DNA of 32,953 nucleotides from the NCBI GenBank assembly GCA_038255685.1, contig JBBSLC010000012.1, forward strand, positions 1-32,953, given 5' to 3'. The stretch comes from CADCSY01 sp038255685 (lineage in GTDB: Bacteria; Actinomycetota; Acidimicrobiia; Acidimicrobiales; CADCSY01). Shown piece after piece: positions 26,806-32,953 of this stretch. The notes under the pieces were generated by a model. That model saw nothing but the letters and a program-made list of their open reading frames with translations. It had not been told where the DNA came from and ran no database searches. Within the stretch, counting starts at the first letter, position 1; each line of letters opens with the position of its first letter. Position numbers and translations under genes: made by a program.

Positions 26806-28148
26806 CCCGTCGCCAGGTCGGTGCCGGTTGCGACGCGCCACTCGTCGGGTCCGCCGACGAGGACCGACACCTCTCGATGACCGCCGCGCTCGAGGAGGCT
26901 GGCGCCGGTCATCGCCCGCTCCCCGTGACCGCACATGACGGTGGTCGGACCCTCGGGCAGGGCGGCGTCGGTGAGGGCGCCGAGCTCGACGTGGACGGCA
27001 CCAGGGAGGTGCCCTGCGATCCACTCGGCGTCCTGGCGGACATCGAGCACCGTCGGCGCCATGGCGGCGTGATCGACGAGCGCGGTCGATGCGACCGACA
27101 GCGCCGCCTCGGCCCATGTCGTCATGCCGCCAGCGAGCTCGCCGACGATCGCCTCATGGCCGATGGTGAGGCTCTGGCGGACCAGGTCCGATCTGTCGGT
27201 GCTGTCGTCGAGCACGAACACCACGGGCTGGTCGAGCGGGACGAGCCAACCGAGCCAGCTGGCGAACACCGGGCGGTGCTCGATCGAGATCGCTCCCTCG
27301 GCGTGAGCGTGCGCGTAGGCAGCGATCGGTCGGGCATCGACGAGCACGGCCCCGCTCGCGAGATGGGCTTGCACGGCGTCGAGCTCGAGCCGGGCCAGCG
27401 CGGGGACCGACGGGTAGAGGCGGGGGCCGTGGCGGTTGATGTCGGGGAGCCGGCGGAAGTAGCTGGGGAAGGTCCCGAGGCCCGACACGAGCGTCTCGAC
27501 GAACTCGTCCTCGTCGTCGATGCCGAGCAGCGGGTTTGTCGCCCGTTCGAGGCCGATGGTGCTGGTGCGCGACGCGCCCGCCGGCGCCGAGCAGAACGAC
27601 CCGGCGCCGTGGGTGGGGTAGACGGGCAGGTCATCGGGCAGCGGGAGGAATTCGCGACGGAGGGCTCGGAAGAGGTCCCGAGCGAGGTCTTCCCGGCGGT
27701 CGTCACCGAGCAGGTCGGTCCGACCGACGGCGCCGACCATCAGCGACCCGCCCGAGAACAGCCCTACGGGTGCCCCTCCCGCGACGAGGAGGTAGGCGAG
27801 GTGGTCCGGCGTGTGCCCGGGCGTGGCGATCGCCCGCAGCTCGACGCCCGCGGCGACATCGACCGACTCGCCGGCATGGATCGGTCGGTGCGCGACCTCG
27901 AGACCGGCCCCGGCCGACGCCAGGAACGTCGCGCCGCCGACCGCCAGCTCGGGGCTACCGGAGATGTAGTCGGCGTGGGAGTGGGTATCGGCGGTGAAGG
28001 CGATCTGCCAGCCCCGCTCCTCGGCCACTCGACGCTGCCGGTCGGGAAACCGAGCCGGGTCCACCACCAGCGCAGTGCCGTCGCCGAGGCCCACGACGTA
28101 GGACGAGTGCCCGAGGCCTTCGTCCACCACAGGTTCGATCTCGATCAT
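26802..28148 (-). CDS. Metallo-beta-lactamase-fold sulfur protein fused to two rhodanese domains
   Basis: Residues 1-250 form a glyoxalase-II/persulfide-dioxygenase-type MBL domain. Its motifs are ADTHSHADYISGS, ATPGHTPDHLAY, FSGGSLMVGAVGRTDLLG and YPTHGAGSFCS. Family members oxidise glutathione or other low-molecular-weight persulfides using one iron. Two rhodanese domains follow. The first, at about 265-345, has VVFVLDD where the catalytic Cys should be and looks inactive. The second, at about 360-445, has TVMCGHGERA with the Cys present. Two metal-motif deviations are discussed as a finding. The ATG at 28148 follows a 16-residue leader peptide and lies divergent to the ArsR-rhodanese regulator. 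The MFS gene is co-translated behind it. The role is probably handling of reactive sulfur species. Confidence 0.88.
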   Translation of the reverse strand: MIEIEPVVDEGLGHSSYVVGLGDGTALVVDPARFPDRQRRVAEERGWQIAFTADTHSHADYISGSPELAVGGATFLASAGAGLEVAHRPIHAGESVDVAAGVELRAIATPGHTPDHLAYLLVAGGAPVGLFSGGSLMVGAVGRTDLLGDDRREDLARDLFRALRREFLPLPDDLPVYPTHGAGSFCSAPAGASRTSTIGLERATNPLLGIDDEDEFVETLVSGLGTFPSYFRRLPDINRHGPRLYPSVPALARLELDAVQAHLASGAVLVDARPIAAYAHAHAEGAISIEHRPVFASWLGWLVPLDQPVVFVLDDSTDRSDLVRQSLTIGHEAIVGELAGGMTTWAEAALSVASTALVDHAAMAPTVLDVRQDAEWIAGHLPGAVHVELGALTDAALPEGPTTVMCGHGERAMTGASLLERGGHREVSVLVGGPDEWRVATGTDLATG

Positions 28149-28152
28149 CGCG

Positions 28153-28203
28153 TCAGGACCTACCTGTCGACCGCACCCGGCGGACGCTCTGGTTGACGTC
28201 CAT
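28153..28203 (-). CDS. Leader peptide of 16 residues ahead of the MBL-rhodanese operon
   Basis: The small frame MDVNQSVRRVRSTGRS starts at an ATG at 28203 and ends in TGA at 28153-28155, 4 bases before the MBL gene start. The ribosome site AGGAGG lies 7 bases upstream of the ATG and is stronger than the one before the MBL gene. The peptide has four Arg and no Cys. Short upstream frames control sulfur genes by attenuation or coupling in other actinobacteria, but I know no match for this sequence. The strong ribosome site and the tight spacing favour a real coupling peptide. Confidence 0.55.
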   Translation of the reverse strand: MDVNQSVRRVRSTGRS

Positions 28204-28254
28204 GGCTCGCCCTCCTGCGATCCCCGTGATCTGCTCCTCCAGCGTGGGCTTTCG

Positions 28255-28284
28255 CTGTCATCTTGTCAAGTAATCACTTAAATA
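28255..28284 (+). promoter_or_regulatory. Putative promoter of the ArsR-rhodanese gene
   Basis: CTGTCA at 28255-28260 and TTAAAT/TAAATA at 28278-28284 are spaced 17-18 bases and lie in an AT-rich island of an otherwise GC-rich region. Transcription would start near 28291, giving a leaderless mRNA if the ATG at 28292 is used, or a leader of about 31 bases with the ATG at 28322. Confidence 0.4.
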
Positions 28285-28289
28285 CTTGA
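28266..28289. promoter_or_regulatory. 24-bp inverted repeat, probable operator of the ArsR-type repressor
   Basis: TCAAGTA and TACTTGA are perfect 7-base arms around a 10-base centre. A nested AAGT-AATC-ACTT repeat shares the left arm. The site covers the putative -10 box of the regulator gene and lies upstream of the divergent MBL operon, so one repressor dimer could control both. Inverted repeats of this size are typical ArsR-family operators. Confidence 0.65.
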
Positions 28290-28291
28290 CG

Positions 28292-28987
28292 ATGGAGGAG
28301 CGGGGGTCCCAAGATGACCGGATGGGTGACCGAGCCGCGAAGGACGCACTCTTCGACGGGTTGGCCGAGGTGGCCAAAGCGCTTGCCAGCGGACGGCGGG
28401 CTGAGATCGTCGACCTGCTCGCGCAGGGCGAGCGCTCCGTGGAGGAGATCGCCACCGAGATCGCCCAGAGCGTCGCCAACACGTCGCACCACCTGCGGGC
28501 TCTGGTGCGTGGCGGCCTCCTCGACTCCCGCCGCGACGGGACGCGCATCTTCTACGCGCTTGCCAACGACAGCGTGGCTGCGCTGTGGGCGGCGGTGCGC
28601 ACCATCGCTGCGGACCGGGTCGCCGGTCTGGACAAGCTCGCCGCTGCGTACCTCGGGCAACGTGACGGTGTCGACGTCGTGAGCCGCGATGAGCTCGCCG
28701 CTCGCATCAACAGCGGTGGCGTCATCGTGCTCGACGTGCGCCCGTCAGCCGAGTACGCCGCCGGCCACATCAGCGGTGCCCGGTCGGTGCCCATCGCCGA
28801 GCTCCGCCGTCACCTCGCGTCGTTGCCCGGCGACGTCGAGGTCGTCGCGTACTGCCGTGGCCCCTACTGCGTGTACGCAGACGACGCCGTCCGCGAGCTG
28901 CGGAGCAAGGGCTTCACCGCCAGACGCCTCGACGACGGCTACCCGGAGTGGAAGCGGGCTGGCTTGCCCACGGCACTCGGCGCGTGA
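28292..28987 (+). CDS. ArsR-family repressor fused to a rhodanese domain
   Basis: The 231 residues combine a winged-helix ArsR domain (about 20-110) with a rhodanese domain (about 125-228). The DNA-binding helix is in SVEEIATEIAQSVANTSHHL. The rhodanese domain carries the loop YCRGPYCVYADDAV, with two cysteines in CRGPYC. ArsR-rhodanese proteins are known as sensors of persulfide or other sulfane sulfur, where the cysteines change state and release DNA. The neighbour MBL-rhodanese operon and the inverted repeat at 28266-28289 support that role. The ATG at 28292 would suit a leaderless mRNA. The ATG at 28322 (MGDRAAKD) fits the conserved start of relatives, and I consider both possible. Confidence 0.88.
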   Translation: MEERGSQDDRMGDRAAKDALFDGLAEVAKALASGRRAEIVDLLAQGERSVEEIATEIAQSVANTSHHLRALVRGGLLDSRRDGTRIFYALANDSVAALWAAVRTIAADRVAGLDKLAAAYLGQRDGVDVVSRDELAARINSGGVIVLDVRPSAEYAAGHISGARSVPIAELRRHLASLPGDVEVVAYCRGPYCVYADDAVRELRSKGFTARRLDDGYPEWKRAGLPTALGA

Positions 28988-29342
28988 CGATGCGCACGGC
29001 ACCAGTACCAGCTCGAGCGCAGGCCATGGTGGCTCGCGCCACCCGACCGACGGACACCTGCGCCTGTTGCACCAGCGCGAGCCACGCAAACGTCCGTCGT
29101 GGAGCCGCAGTTTCGGCGGACCCGCCATGCGCGCTCTCCCGGCCGCGGCGCCGGCGCGCAGGACGGGGTCGGCGACGCGCTGGGGTGCCAGGGTCGGTGC
29201 GCTCCTCGACCGCGCACAGTTCGACGGCGAAGTCGTGGCCGAGCAGACGGCCGAAGTCGTCGGCACCGATGTAGTCCACCGGCTCCACGCACTTCGACTT
29301 CAGGGTCGAGGCGGACGGGCTGATCGAAGACGTCCGGGTCGA
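28988..29342. other. Gene-poor gap, possible remnants only
   Basis: No gene with a good start, ribosome site and recognisable fold is visible in these 355 bases. On the minus strand a GTG-initiated frame at 29288 encodes VEPVDYIGADDFGRLLGHDF followed by Arg-rich, non-protein-like sequence. On the plus strand a short frame at about 29279-29345 encodes STHFDFRVEADGLIEDVRV, which faintly resembles the HYDFRLEvDG strand of LigD phosphoesterase domains. Both may be decayed gene pieces at the edge of the accessory segment. I do not call either as a gene. Confidence 0.4.
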
Positions 29343-31046
29343 TCAGCCTGTTGAGTCTTTGGGGGGTCCGTATCGCACACCGGGGCCGCCGCGAGCATCA
29401 CCGATCTTGACGATCAACCCCCGCGATCGCATGTCGGTCAGGAGGTTGCGGGCTCGGTAGACGTCGATGTCGAACATGCGCTGCACCGTCTTGTTGGTGA
29501 TGAAGCCGTACTCGCGAATGTGCTCGAGGACCTTCTCGTCCGAGGCGTCGATCTGACGTCGGTGGTACGACAACGCTCGTGCCATCCCAGTGACGGCTTC
29601 AGGCCGCAGGCGGTAGGTGGGCGCAGGGTGGTGCGCTGTGCGCCTCGTCGGTTCCGTGATCCGGGCATCGGTCATTCGCTGGAGGACGCGTTCCGCCTCG
29701 GCAGGCGATCGCTGGACGGTCTGTGACAAGGCCAGCGCGTCGACCGTGCGCTTTCGGCGTAGCACCGCCAGAGCGAGGAGCACGTCGACATCCCTGCCCA
29801 GCGGGTCGGGAAGGTCCGCGACGTACCGCACGAACGACTTGTTACCGGTGCCTCCGGCGAGTGTCGCCTGGACCAGGAGCACTTCGGTGCGGAACGAAGG
29901 CGGCTCCTTTCCGCTGCGGAGCATCTCGCGGTAAGCGCGGTCCACGCCCTGGCCCGTTCGCTCGGCGAGCTGGAGCAATGCCACCGTCTCGGTCAACAGG
30001 CGGTTCCTCGGCGTCGAGGGATAGGTGAGGATGTTGTCCGGCGACACTCCCGCGACGAGGCCCCCCGGGCTCGAGATCGTCAGATGGTCAGCGGTGTGCT
30101 CGATGTCGAGCGCCCCGTGCGTGTCGTAGGAGCGGTGGATCAACCCGTTCACGACCAGCTCGCGCACGGCGTCGATGGGATAGTCGGGCAAAGACAGCTG
30201 GACGCCGCCCGGGAGGTTGAGGGGCTCGCTGTAGCTGCGTCCTTCGACTGCGTCGATGAGCAGCTCGATGGCGGCCAGCATCGGCTCTCGCCCCCGGAGG
30301 CGGTAGCTCGCCTCCGCTCCGGAAGTGGCTCGGTACTGGTACGAGTAGCCGTACTCGGGAAGCTCGGCGGCAAGGGTTTCGGCGGGGGTGAGCAGGAGGG
30401 CGCCGGCTCGGTTGACGGTGTCGCCCTCGGAGGTCAACCGGAGATCTGTCAGCAGCTGTGCGGTGTCGAGGGATGCCAGGTCCTGCCGGCCTGCCCGGCG
30501 GAGGAGCTGACGGAGACGCTCGATCTCGAGTGGCGCAAGCTGTTCGAATCGGATCGACGTCGGCTCGGCGGACCAGTCGACGAGACCTCGGGAAGCGAGC
30601 ACCTCTCGCTGCTGGTCGGGCGTGAACGGAAGGCATTCGGTGCCGAGTCGGCGCCTGGCGAGCCCTGCGGCGTTGGAGCAGGTCCCCACGGCCGGAGGCA
30701 CCGAGATCACGATCAGACGGCGTCCATGCTCCTCGCGCTGGGTGACGAAGCAGGTGAGGTTCGGCCTGGTGCGATCGAAGATGCCCTTTCGGATCACGTC
30801 GACGGTGAGGTCGAGCGGGACGTCGACGAAGGCTTCTGGCCCGCTCTCCTTGTCGATGACGCCGAGCACGACGTCCCCGCCCTGCGCGTTGGCGAAGCAG
30901 ACTGCTGCGTCGGCAAGAAGGCGCAGCGTGTCCTTCAGGTCTCCGCGCGGTTGCTTGAACTCCAAGGTGTCGCCCTCGAGCACCGCAGCTCGAACGCCCA
31001 TCGCGATGCTGGTCAGTGCTGCGTCGACAGAGCCCACGGTGACCAT
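29343..31046 (-). CDS. AlbA_2 (Schlafen-type) domain protein, ATP-binding transcriptional-regulator family
   Basis: The 567 residues start with an AlbA_2 domain (about 15-140) that contains EGDTLEFKQ and FANAQGGDVVLGVIDK, the conserved E-F-K and NAxGG segments. A middle domain of the divergent-AAA/ATP-binding regulator type follows (about 200-400), with PIDAVRELVVNGLIHRSYD, IEHTADHLTISSPGGLV, and NRLLTETVALLQLAERTGQGVDR, a GHKL-like arrangement. The last 170 residues hold two winged-helix-like segments. Such proteins are often found in genomic islands and near defence genes, but their molecular role is mostly unknown. Codon use is less GC-biased than that of the neighbours. The start ATG at 31046 has no clear ribosome site. 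Three ATCAGTT boxes lie just upstream. Confidence 0.85.
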   Translation of the reverse strand: MVTVGSVDAALTSIAMGVRAAVLEGDTLEFKQPRGDLKDTLRLLADAAVCFANAQGGDVVLGVIDKESGPEAFVDVPLDLTVDVIRKGIFDRTRPNLTCFVTQREEHGRRLIVISVPPAVGTCSNAAGLARRRLGTECLPFTPDQQREVLASRGLVDWSAEPTSIRFEQLAPLEIERLRQLLRRAGRQDLASLDTAQLLTDLRLTSEGDTVNRAGALLLTPAETLAAELPEYGYSYQYRATSGAEASYRLRGREPMLAAIELLIDAVEGRSYSEPLNLPGGVQLSLPDYPIDAVRELVVNGLIHRSYDTHGALDIEHTADHLTISSPGGLVAGVSPDNILTYPSTPRNRLLTETVALLQLAERTGQGVDRAYREMLRSGKEPPSFRTEVLLVQATLAGGTGNKSFVRYVADLPDPLGRDVDVLLALAVLRRKRTVDALALSQTVQRSPAEAERVLQRMTDARITEPTRRTAHHPAPTYRLRPEAVTGMARALSYHRRQIDASDEKVLEHIREYGFITNKTVQRMFDIDVYRARNLLTDMRSRGLIVKIGDARGGPGVRYGPPKDSTG

Positions 31047-31059
31047 CGAACTGGAGGTT

Positions 31060-31106
31060 AACTGATTGATCGACCAGATACGCAGTAGATCAGTTCAGCA
31101 TCAGTT
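31060..31106. promoter_or_regulatory. Three 7-bp ATCAGTT boxes ahead of the AlbA_2 gene
   Basis: AACTGAT at 31060-31066 is the reverse complement of ATCAGTT at 31089-31095 and at 31100-31106. The two direct copies are 11 bases apart, one helical turn. The set fills the 64-base gap between the integrase stop and the AlbA_2 start and looks like a regulator or excisionase binding site. Which protein binds is unknown. Confidence 0.5.
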
Positions 31107-31110
31107 CGGC

Positions 31111-32604
31111 TCAGACGAACTTCGACCCGGGTGCACCGAGGCTTTCGAGGGTGGTGTTGAGGTTGGCGGCGGCGTGTGCTTCGTGGCCGCTGATGAGTCC
31201 TTGGTAGATGTCGAGGAAGACGCTCAGGCGGCTGTGGCCCGACCACCGTTGGCAGACCTTGATGTCGGTGCCGGCTCGCAACCACATCGAACAGGCGGCG
31301 TGGCGGAGGTCGTGACGGCGGAGGCGGGTGAGCTTGGGTTGCAGCGGCGAGTCTGCTGGGAGCTCGGGGTGGGGTGGGAACAGGGCGGCTCGCGCCGGGT
31401 TCCAGACGAAGCGGCCGAACATGGTGGGGTCGATCGGGTTCCCGTTCCGGCTGAACACGAGATCGAACGGCCGGGCCTCGTCGAGTGTGGCGAGGTGTGC
31501 TGCGATGACGGGGACGACGAGGGCCGGGATGGGGACGCGGCGTGTGGCACGGTCGGGCTTGCTCTTGAGCGGGCCCCAGTGGTGGTCCTCGGTGGAAGCG
31601 AGGAAGCGGGAGGAGACGTGACGGTGGCTCCGCCGGACGGTGAGCCAGGCGTCAGTCGGCTCGGCCAGGTCGAGGTCACCAATGACGAGGCCGACGACCT
31701 CGCTGGGCCGGAGGCCACAGAACCCCATGATCAGGACGAGCGAGCGGGACATCTCGCCCCAGCTGCCGTGTTCGACGCAGGCTCGGGCCAGGTCGAGCAC
31801 CTGCTCGGGGGAGAGCACGAGCTCGGCGTCGGCGGCTTTGACCGGCCCGACGGCCGACGCTGACTTCGTTCGCAGCACCGAGTCCCACGGGTTGGTGGCG
31901 AGGTGACCTTCGACGACGGCCCGGTCCCAGCACTGGCGGAGGTCGGCTGCCATGCGGGTGATGGTGCTCGCAGAGACCTTGGTTCCGGGGTGGCGGTAGT
32001 GGAACCTGCAGCGGTCAAGGAATGCTTCGAGCTCGACACGCCCCACCGCCGCGAGCGGTACCGAAGCGGCCTCGAGAAGGAGTCTGCCGCGGGCCTGCTG
32101 GTCGGTGAGGACCGGGTCAGGGCGGTCAGAGCGGAGCGCGATCGTGACCCAGGCGCGGATGTCGTCTGCGTCGGTGCTGTCGGGGTCGACGTCGACGAAG
32201 TGGCCGGCGGCCCGGTTCAGGTAGCGGGCCAGCTCGGAGCGGCCCTTGGCTTGCAGGGTCGGCCACTTCTGCGCCGAGTACGCGTGGGTCCAGGCAGCGA
32301 CGGTGATCTGCGGGCCGGTCGGCGCATCGTCGGGTACGAAGCGACGGGCACGTGAGCAGTAGCGGAGGCCGGTGACGTAGCCGCGCAGGAGGTCCTGGCG
32401 GTAGACAGCGGCGTCACCGGCCCGGCCGAATCGGCGAAAGCAACGTCGACCGTCGACACGCCAGAACACGTCCCAACACGGCTGGCTGATCGGCTCCCGG
32501 TCTAGCCGCGCTCGAGTACGGGTGACCGACCGCCTCACCTCGCGCACGGTGAAGGTGGTCGGACGGCCCGGTGGCATCGTCGACCCGATGGCGTAGCGAG
32601 GCAT
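31111..32604 (-). CDS. Tyrosine recombinase (phage/ICE-type integrase)
   Basis: The 497 residues include an N-terminal SAM-like DNA-binding part (about 90-240) and the catalytic domain. The catalytic residues are visible: Arg299 in CGLRPSEV, His431 and Arg434 in RRHDLRHAA, His457 in WSGHSRLS, and the nucleophile Tyr467 in LDIYQG. All are present, so the enzyme should be active. It is longer than the shortest integrases because of its N-terminal core-binding region. The start at 32604 (MPRYAIG) or at 32577 (MPPGRPTT) is possible. The frame continues upstream, but there it overlaps tRNA-Ser(GCT) and is not real. The gene reads away from the tRNA. The accessory content of the segment (AlbA_2 gene, integrase, tRNA) suggests a remnant of an integrative element. 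Confidence 0.92.
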   Translation of the reverse strand: MPRYAIGSTMPPGRPTTFTVREVRRSVTRTRARLDREPISQPCWDVFWRVDGRRCFRRFGRAGDAAVYRQDLLRGYVTGLRYCSRARRFVPDDAPTGPQITVAAWTHAYSAQKWPTLQAKGRSELARYLNRAAGHFVDVDPDSTDADDIRAWVTIALRSDRPDPVLTDQQARGRLLLEAASVPLAAVGRVELEAFLDRCRFHYRHPGTKVSASTITRMAADLRQCWDRAVVEGHLATNPWDSVLRTKSASAVGPVKAADAELVLSPEQVLDLARACVEHGSWGEMSRSLVLIMGFCGLRPSEVVGLVIGDLDLAEPTDAWLTVRRSHRHVSSRFLASTEDHHWGPLKSKPDRATRRVPIPALVVPVIAAHLATLDEARPFDLVFSRNGNPIDPTMFGRFVWNPARAALFPPHPELPADSPLQPKLTRLRRHDLRHAACSMWLRAGTDIKVCQRWSGHSRLSVFLDIYQGLISGHEAHAAANLNTTLESLGAPGSKFV

Positions 32605-32814
32605 GCGCCACCAGTCGGCAATTTTGGCGGCACATCGGAGCAAATCGAAAGCCACAGGGTGCCCGCCCTGAGCTTGCCCTTCGCCATCGCAACCGCCTCG
32701 GCGTCGGTTTGCGCCGCTGGTTGGCATGCTCCGCAACGGACCCGCTGACCTGCTCGTACCTCTCGGAAGCGGTCCATTCGACGGCTCGGCTACGATCGGC
32801 GTGGAGTAGCATCG

Positions 32815-32908
<94 letters not shown>

Positions 32909-32953
32909 CCGCCTGTGACCCACGTCACCCACTGGATTGTTACGGTTTCGTGG

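Overview
The window is high-GC DNA with dense, mostly TGA-terminated genes and frequent ATGA, GTGA or TGATG gene overlaps. The gene content points to an actinobacterium, probably of the Acidimicrobiia or a related deep branch. Supporting features are a Tat-exported protein with cell-wall-binding repeats, 42-residue GYWLVASDGG-type surface repeats, a ferrochelatase with extra cysteines, and DrrAB-type and ArsR-rhodanese genes. The lineage is an inference; there is no rRNA in the window.

Layout from left to right. 1-1750 holds the end of a flavin monooxygenase gene and a short-chain dehydrogenase. 1778-3106 is a secreted coiled-coil M23 peptidase. 3251-6013 is a compact copper operon: a CsoR-like operator over a promoter, copZ, a tiny His/Met/Asp-rich membrane protein, and copA. 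6066-9176 holds ferrochelatase, an enoyl-CoA hydratase and an AI-2E-family permease. 9190-15937 is a long minus-strand run: larB, larC, a surface-repeat protein, a MauE-like membrane protein, a MauD-like tethered thioredoxin, a Tat-exported cysteine-rich protein fused to CWB2 repeats, a polytopic membrane protein interrupted by one in-frame TGA, and a lipoprotein. 15968-18989 holds pheA, tRNA-Ser(TGA) and a DrrAB-type ABC exporter. 19005-23101 is a complete bioDF/bioB/bioA locus. 23166-28987 holds an SDR, an FMN-dependent 2-hydroxyacid oxidase, and a sulfur-stress pair of divergent units (MBL-rhodanese plus MFS transporter against ArsR-rhodanese). 29343-32906 is accessory-looking: an AlbA_2 (Schlafen-type) regulator, a tyrosine recombinase and tRNA-Ser(GCT).

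The most interesting part is 9190-13908. Five genes in tight or overlapping order look like an extracytoplasmic thiol-redox system with its own client. MauE and MauD relatives would handle disulfides. The client would be a protein with 12 cysteines in about 70 residues, resembling half of a methylamine dehydrogenase light chain but ending in cell-wall-binding repeats. The electron conduit would be a CcdA-like membrane protein. In that last gene the cysteine of the conserved SPC motif is encoded by TGA, the frame is otherwise intact for 218 codons, and a hairpin starts directly after the TGA. This is the classical signature of a selenocysteine codon, so the gene is a candidate for an undescribed selenoprotein. 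A recent nonsense mutation is the main alternative. No selA, selB, selC or selD is present in the window, so the question cannot be settled here.

Other points worth attention are a strong-RBS 16-residue leader peptide and a 24-bp inverted repeat between the two sulfur-stress transcription units, a surface-repeat gene that has a signal peptide but no ATG, GTG or TTG start, and three ATCAGTT boxes in front of the AlbA_2 gene.
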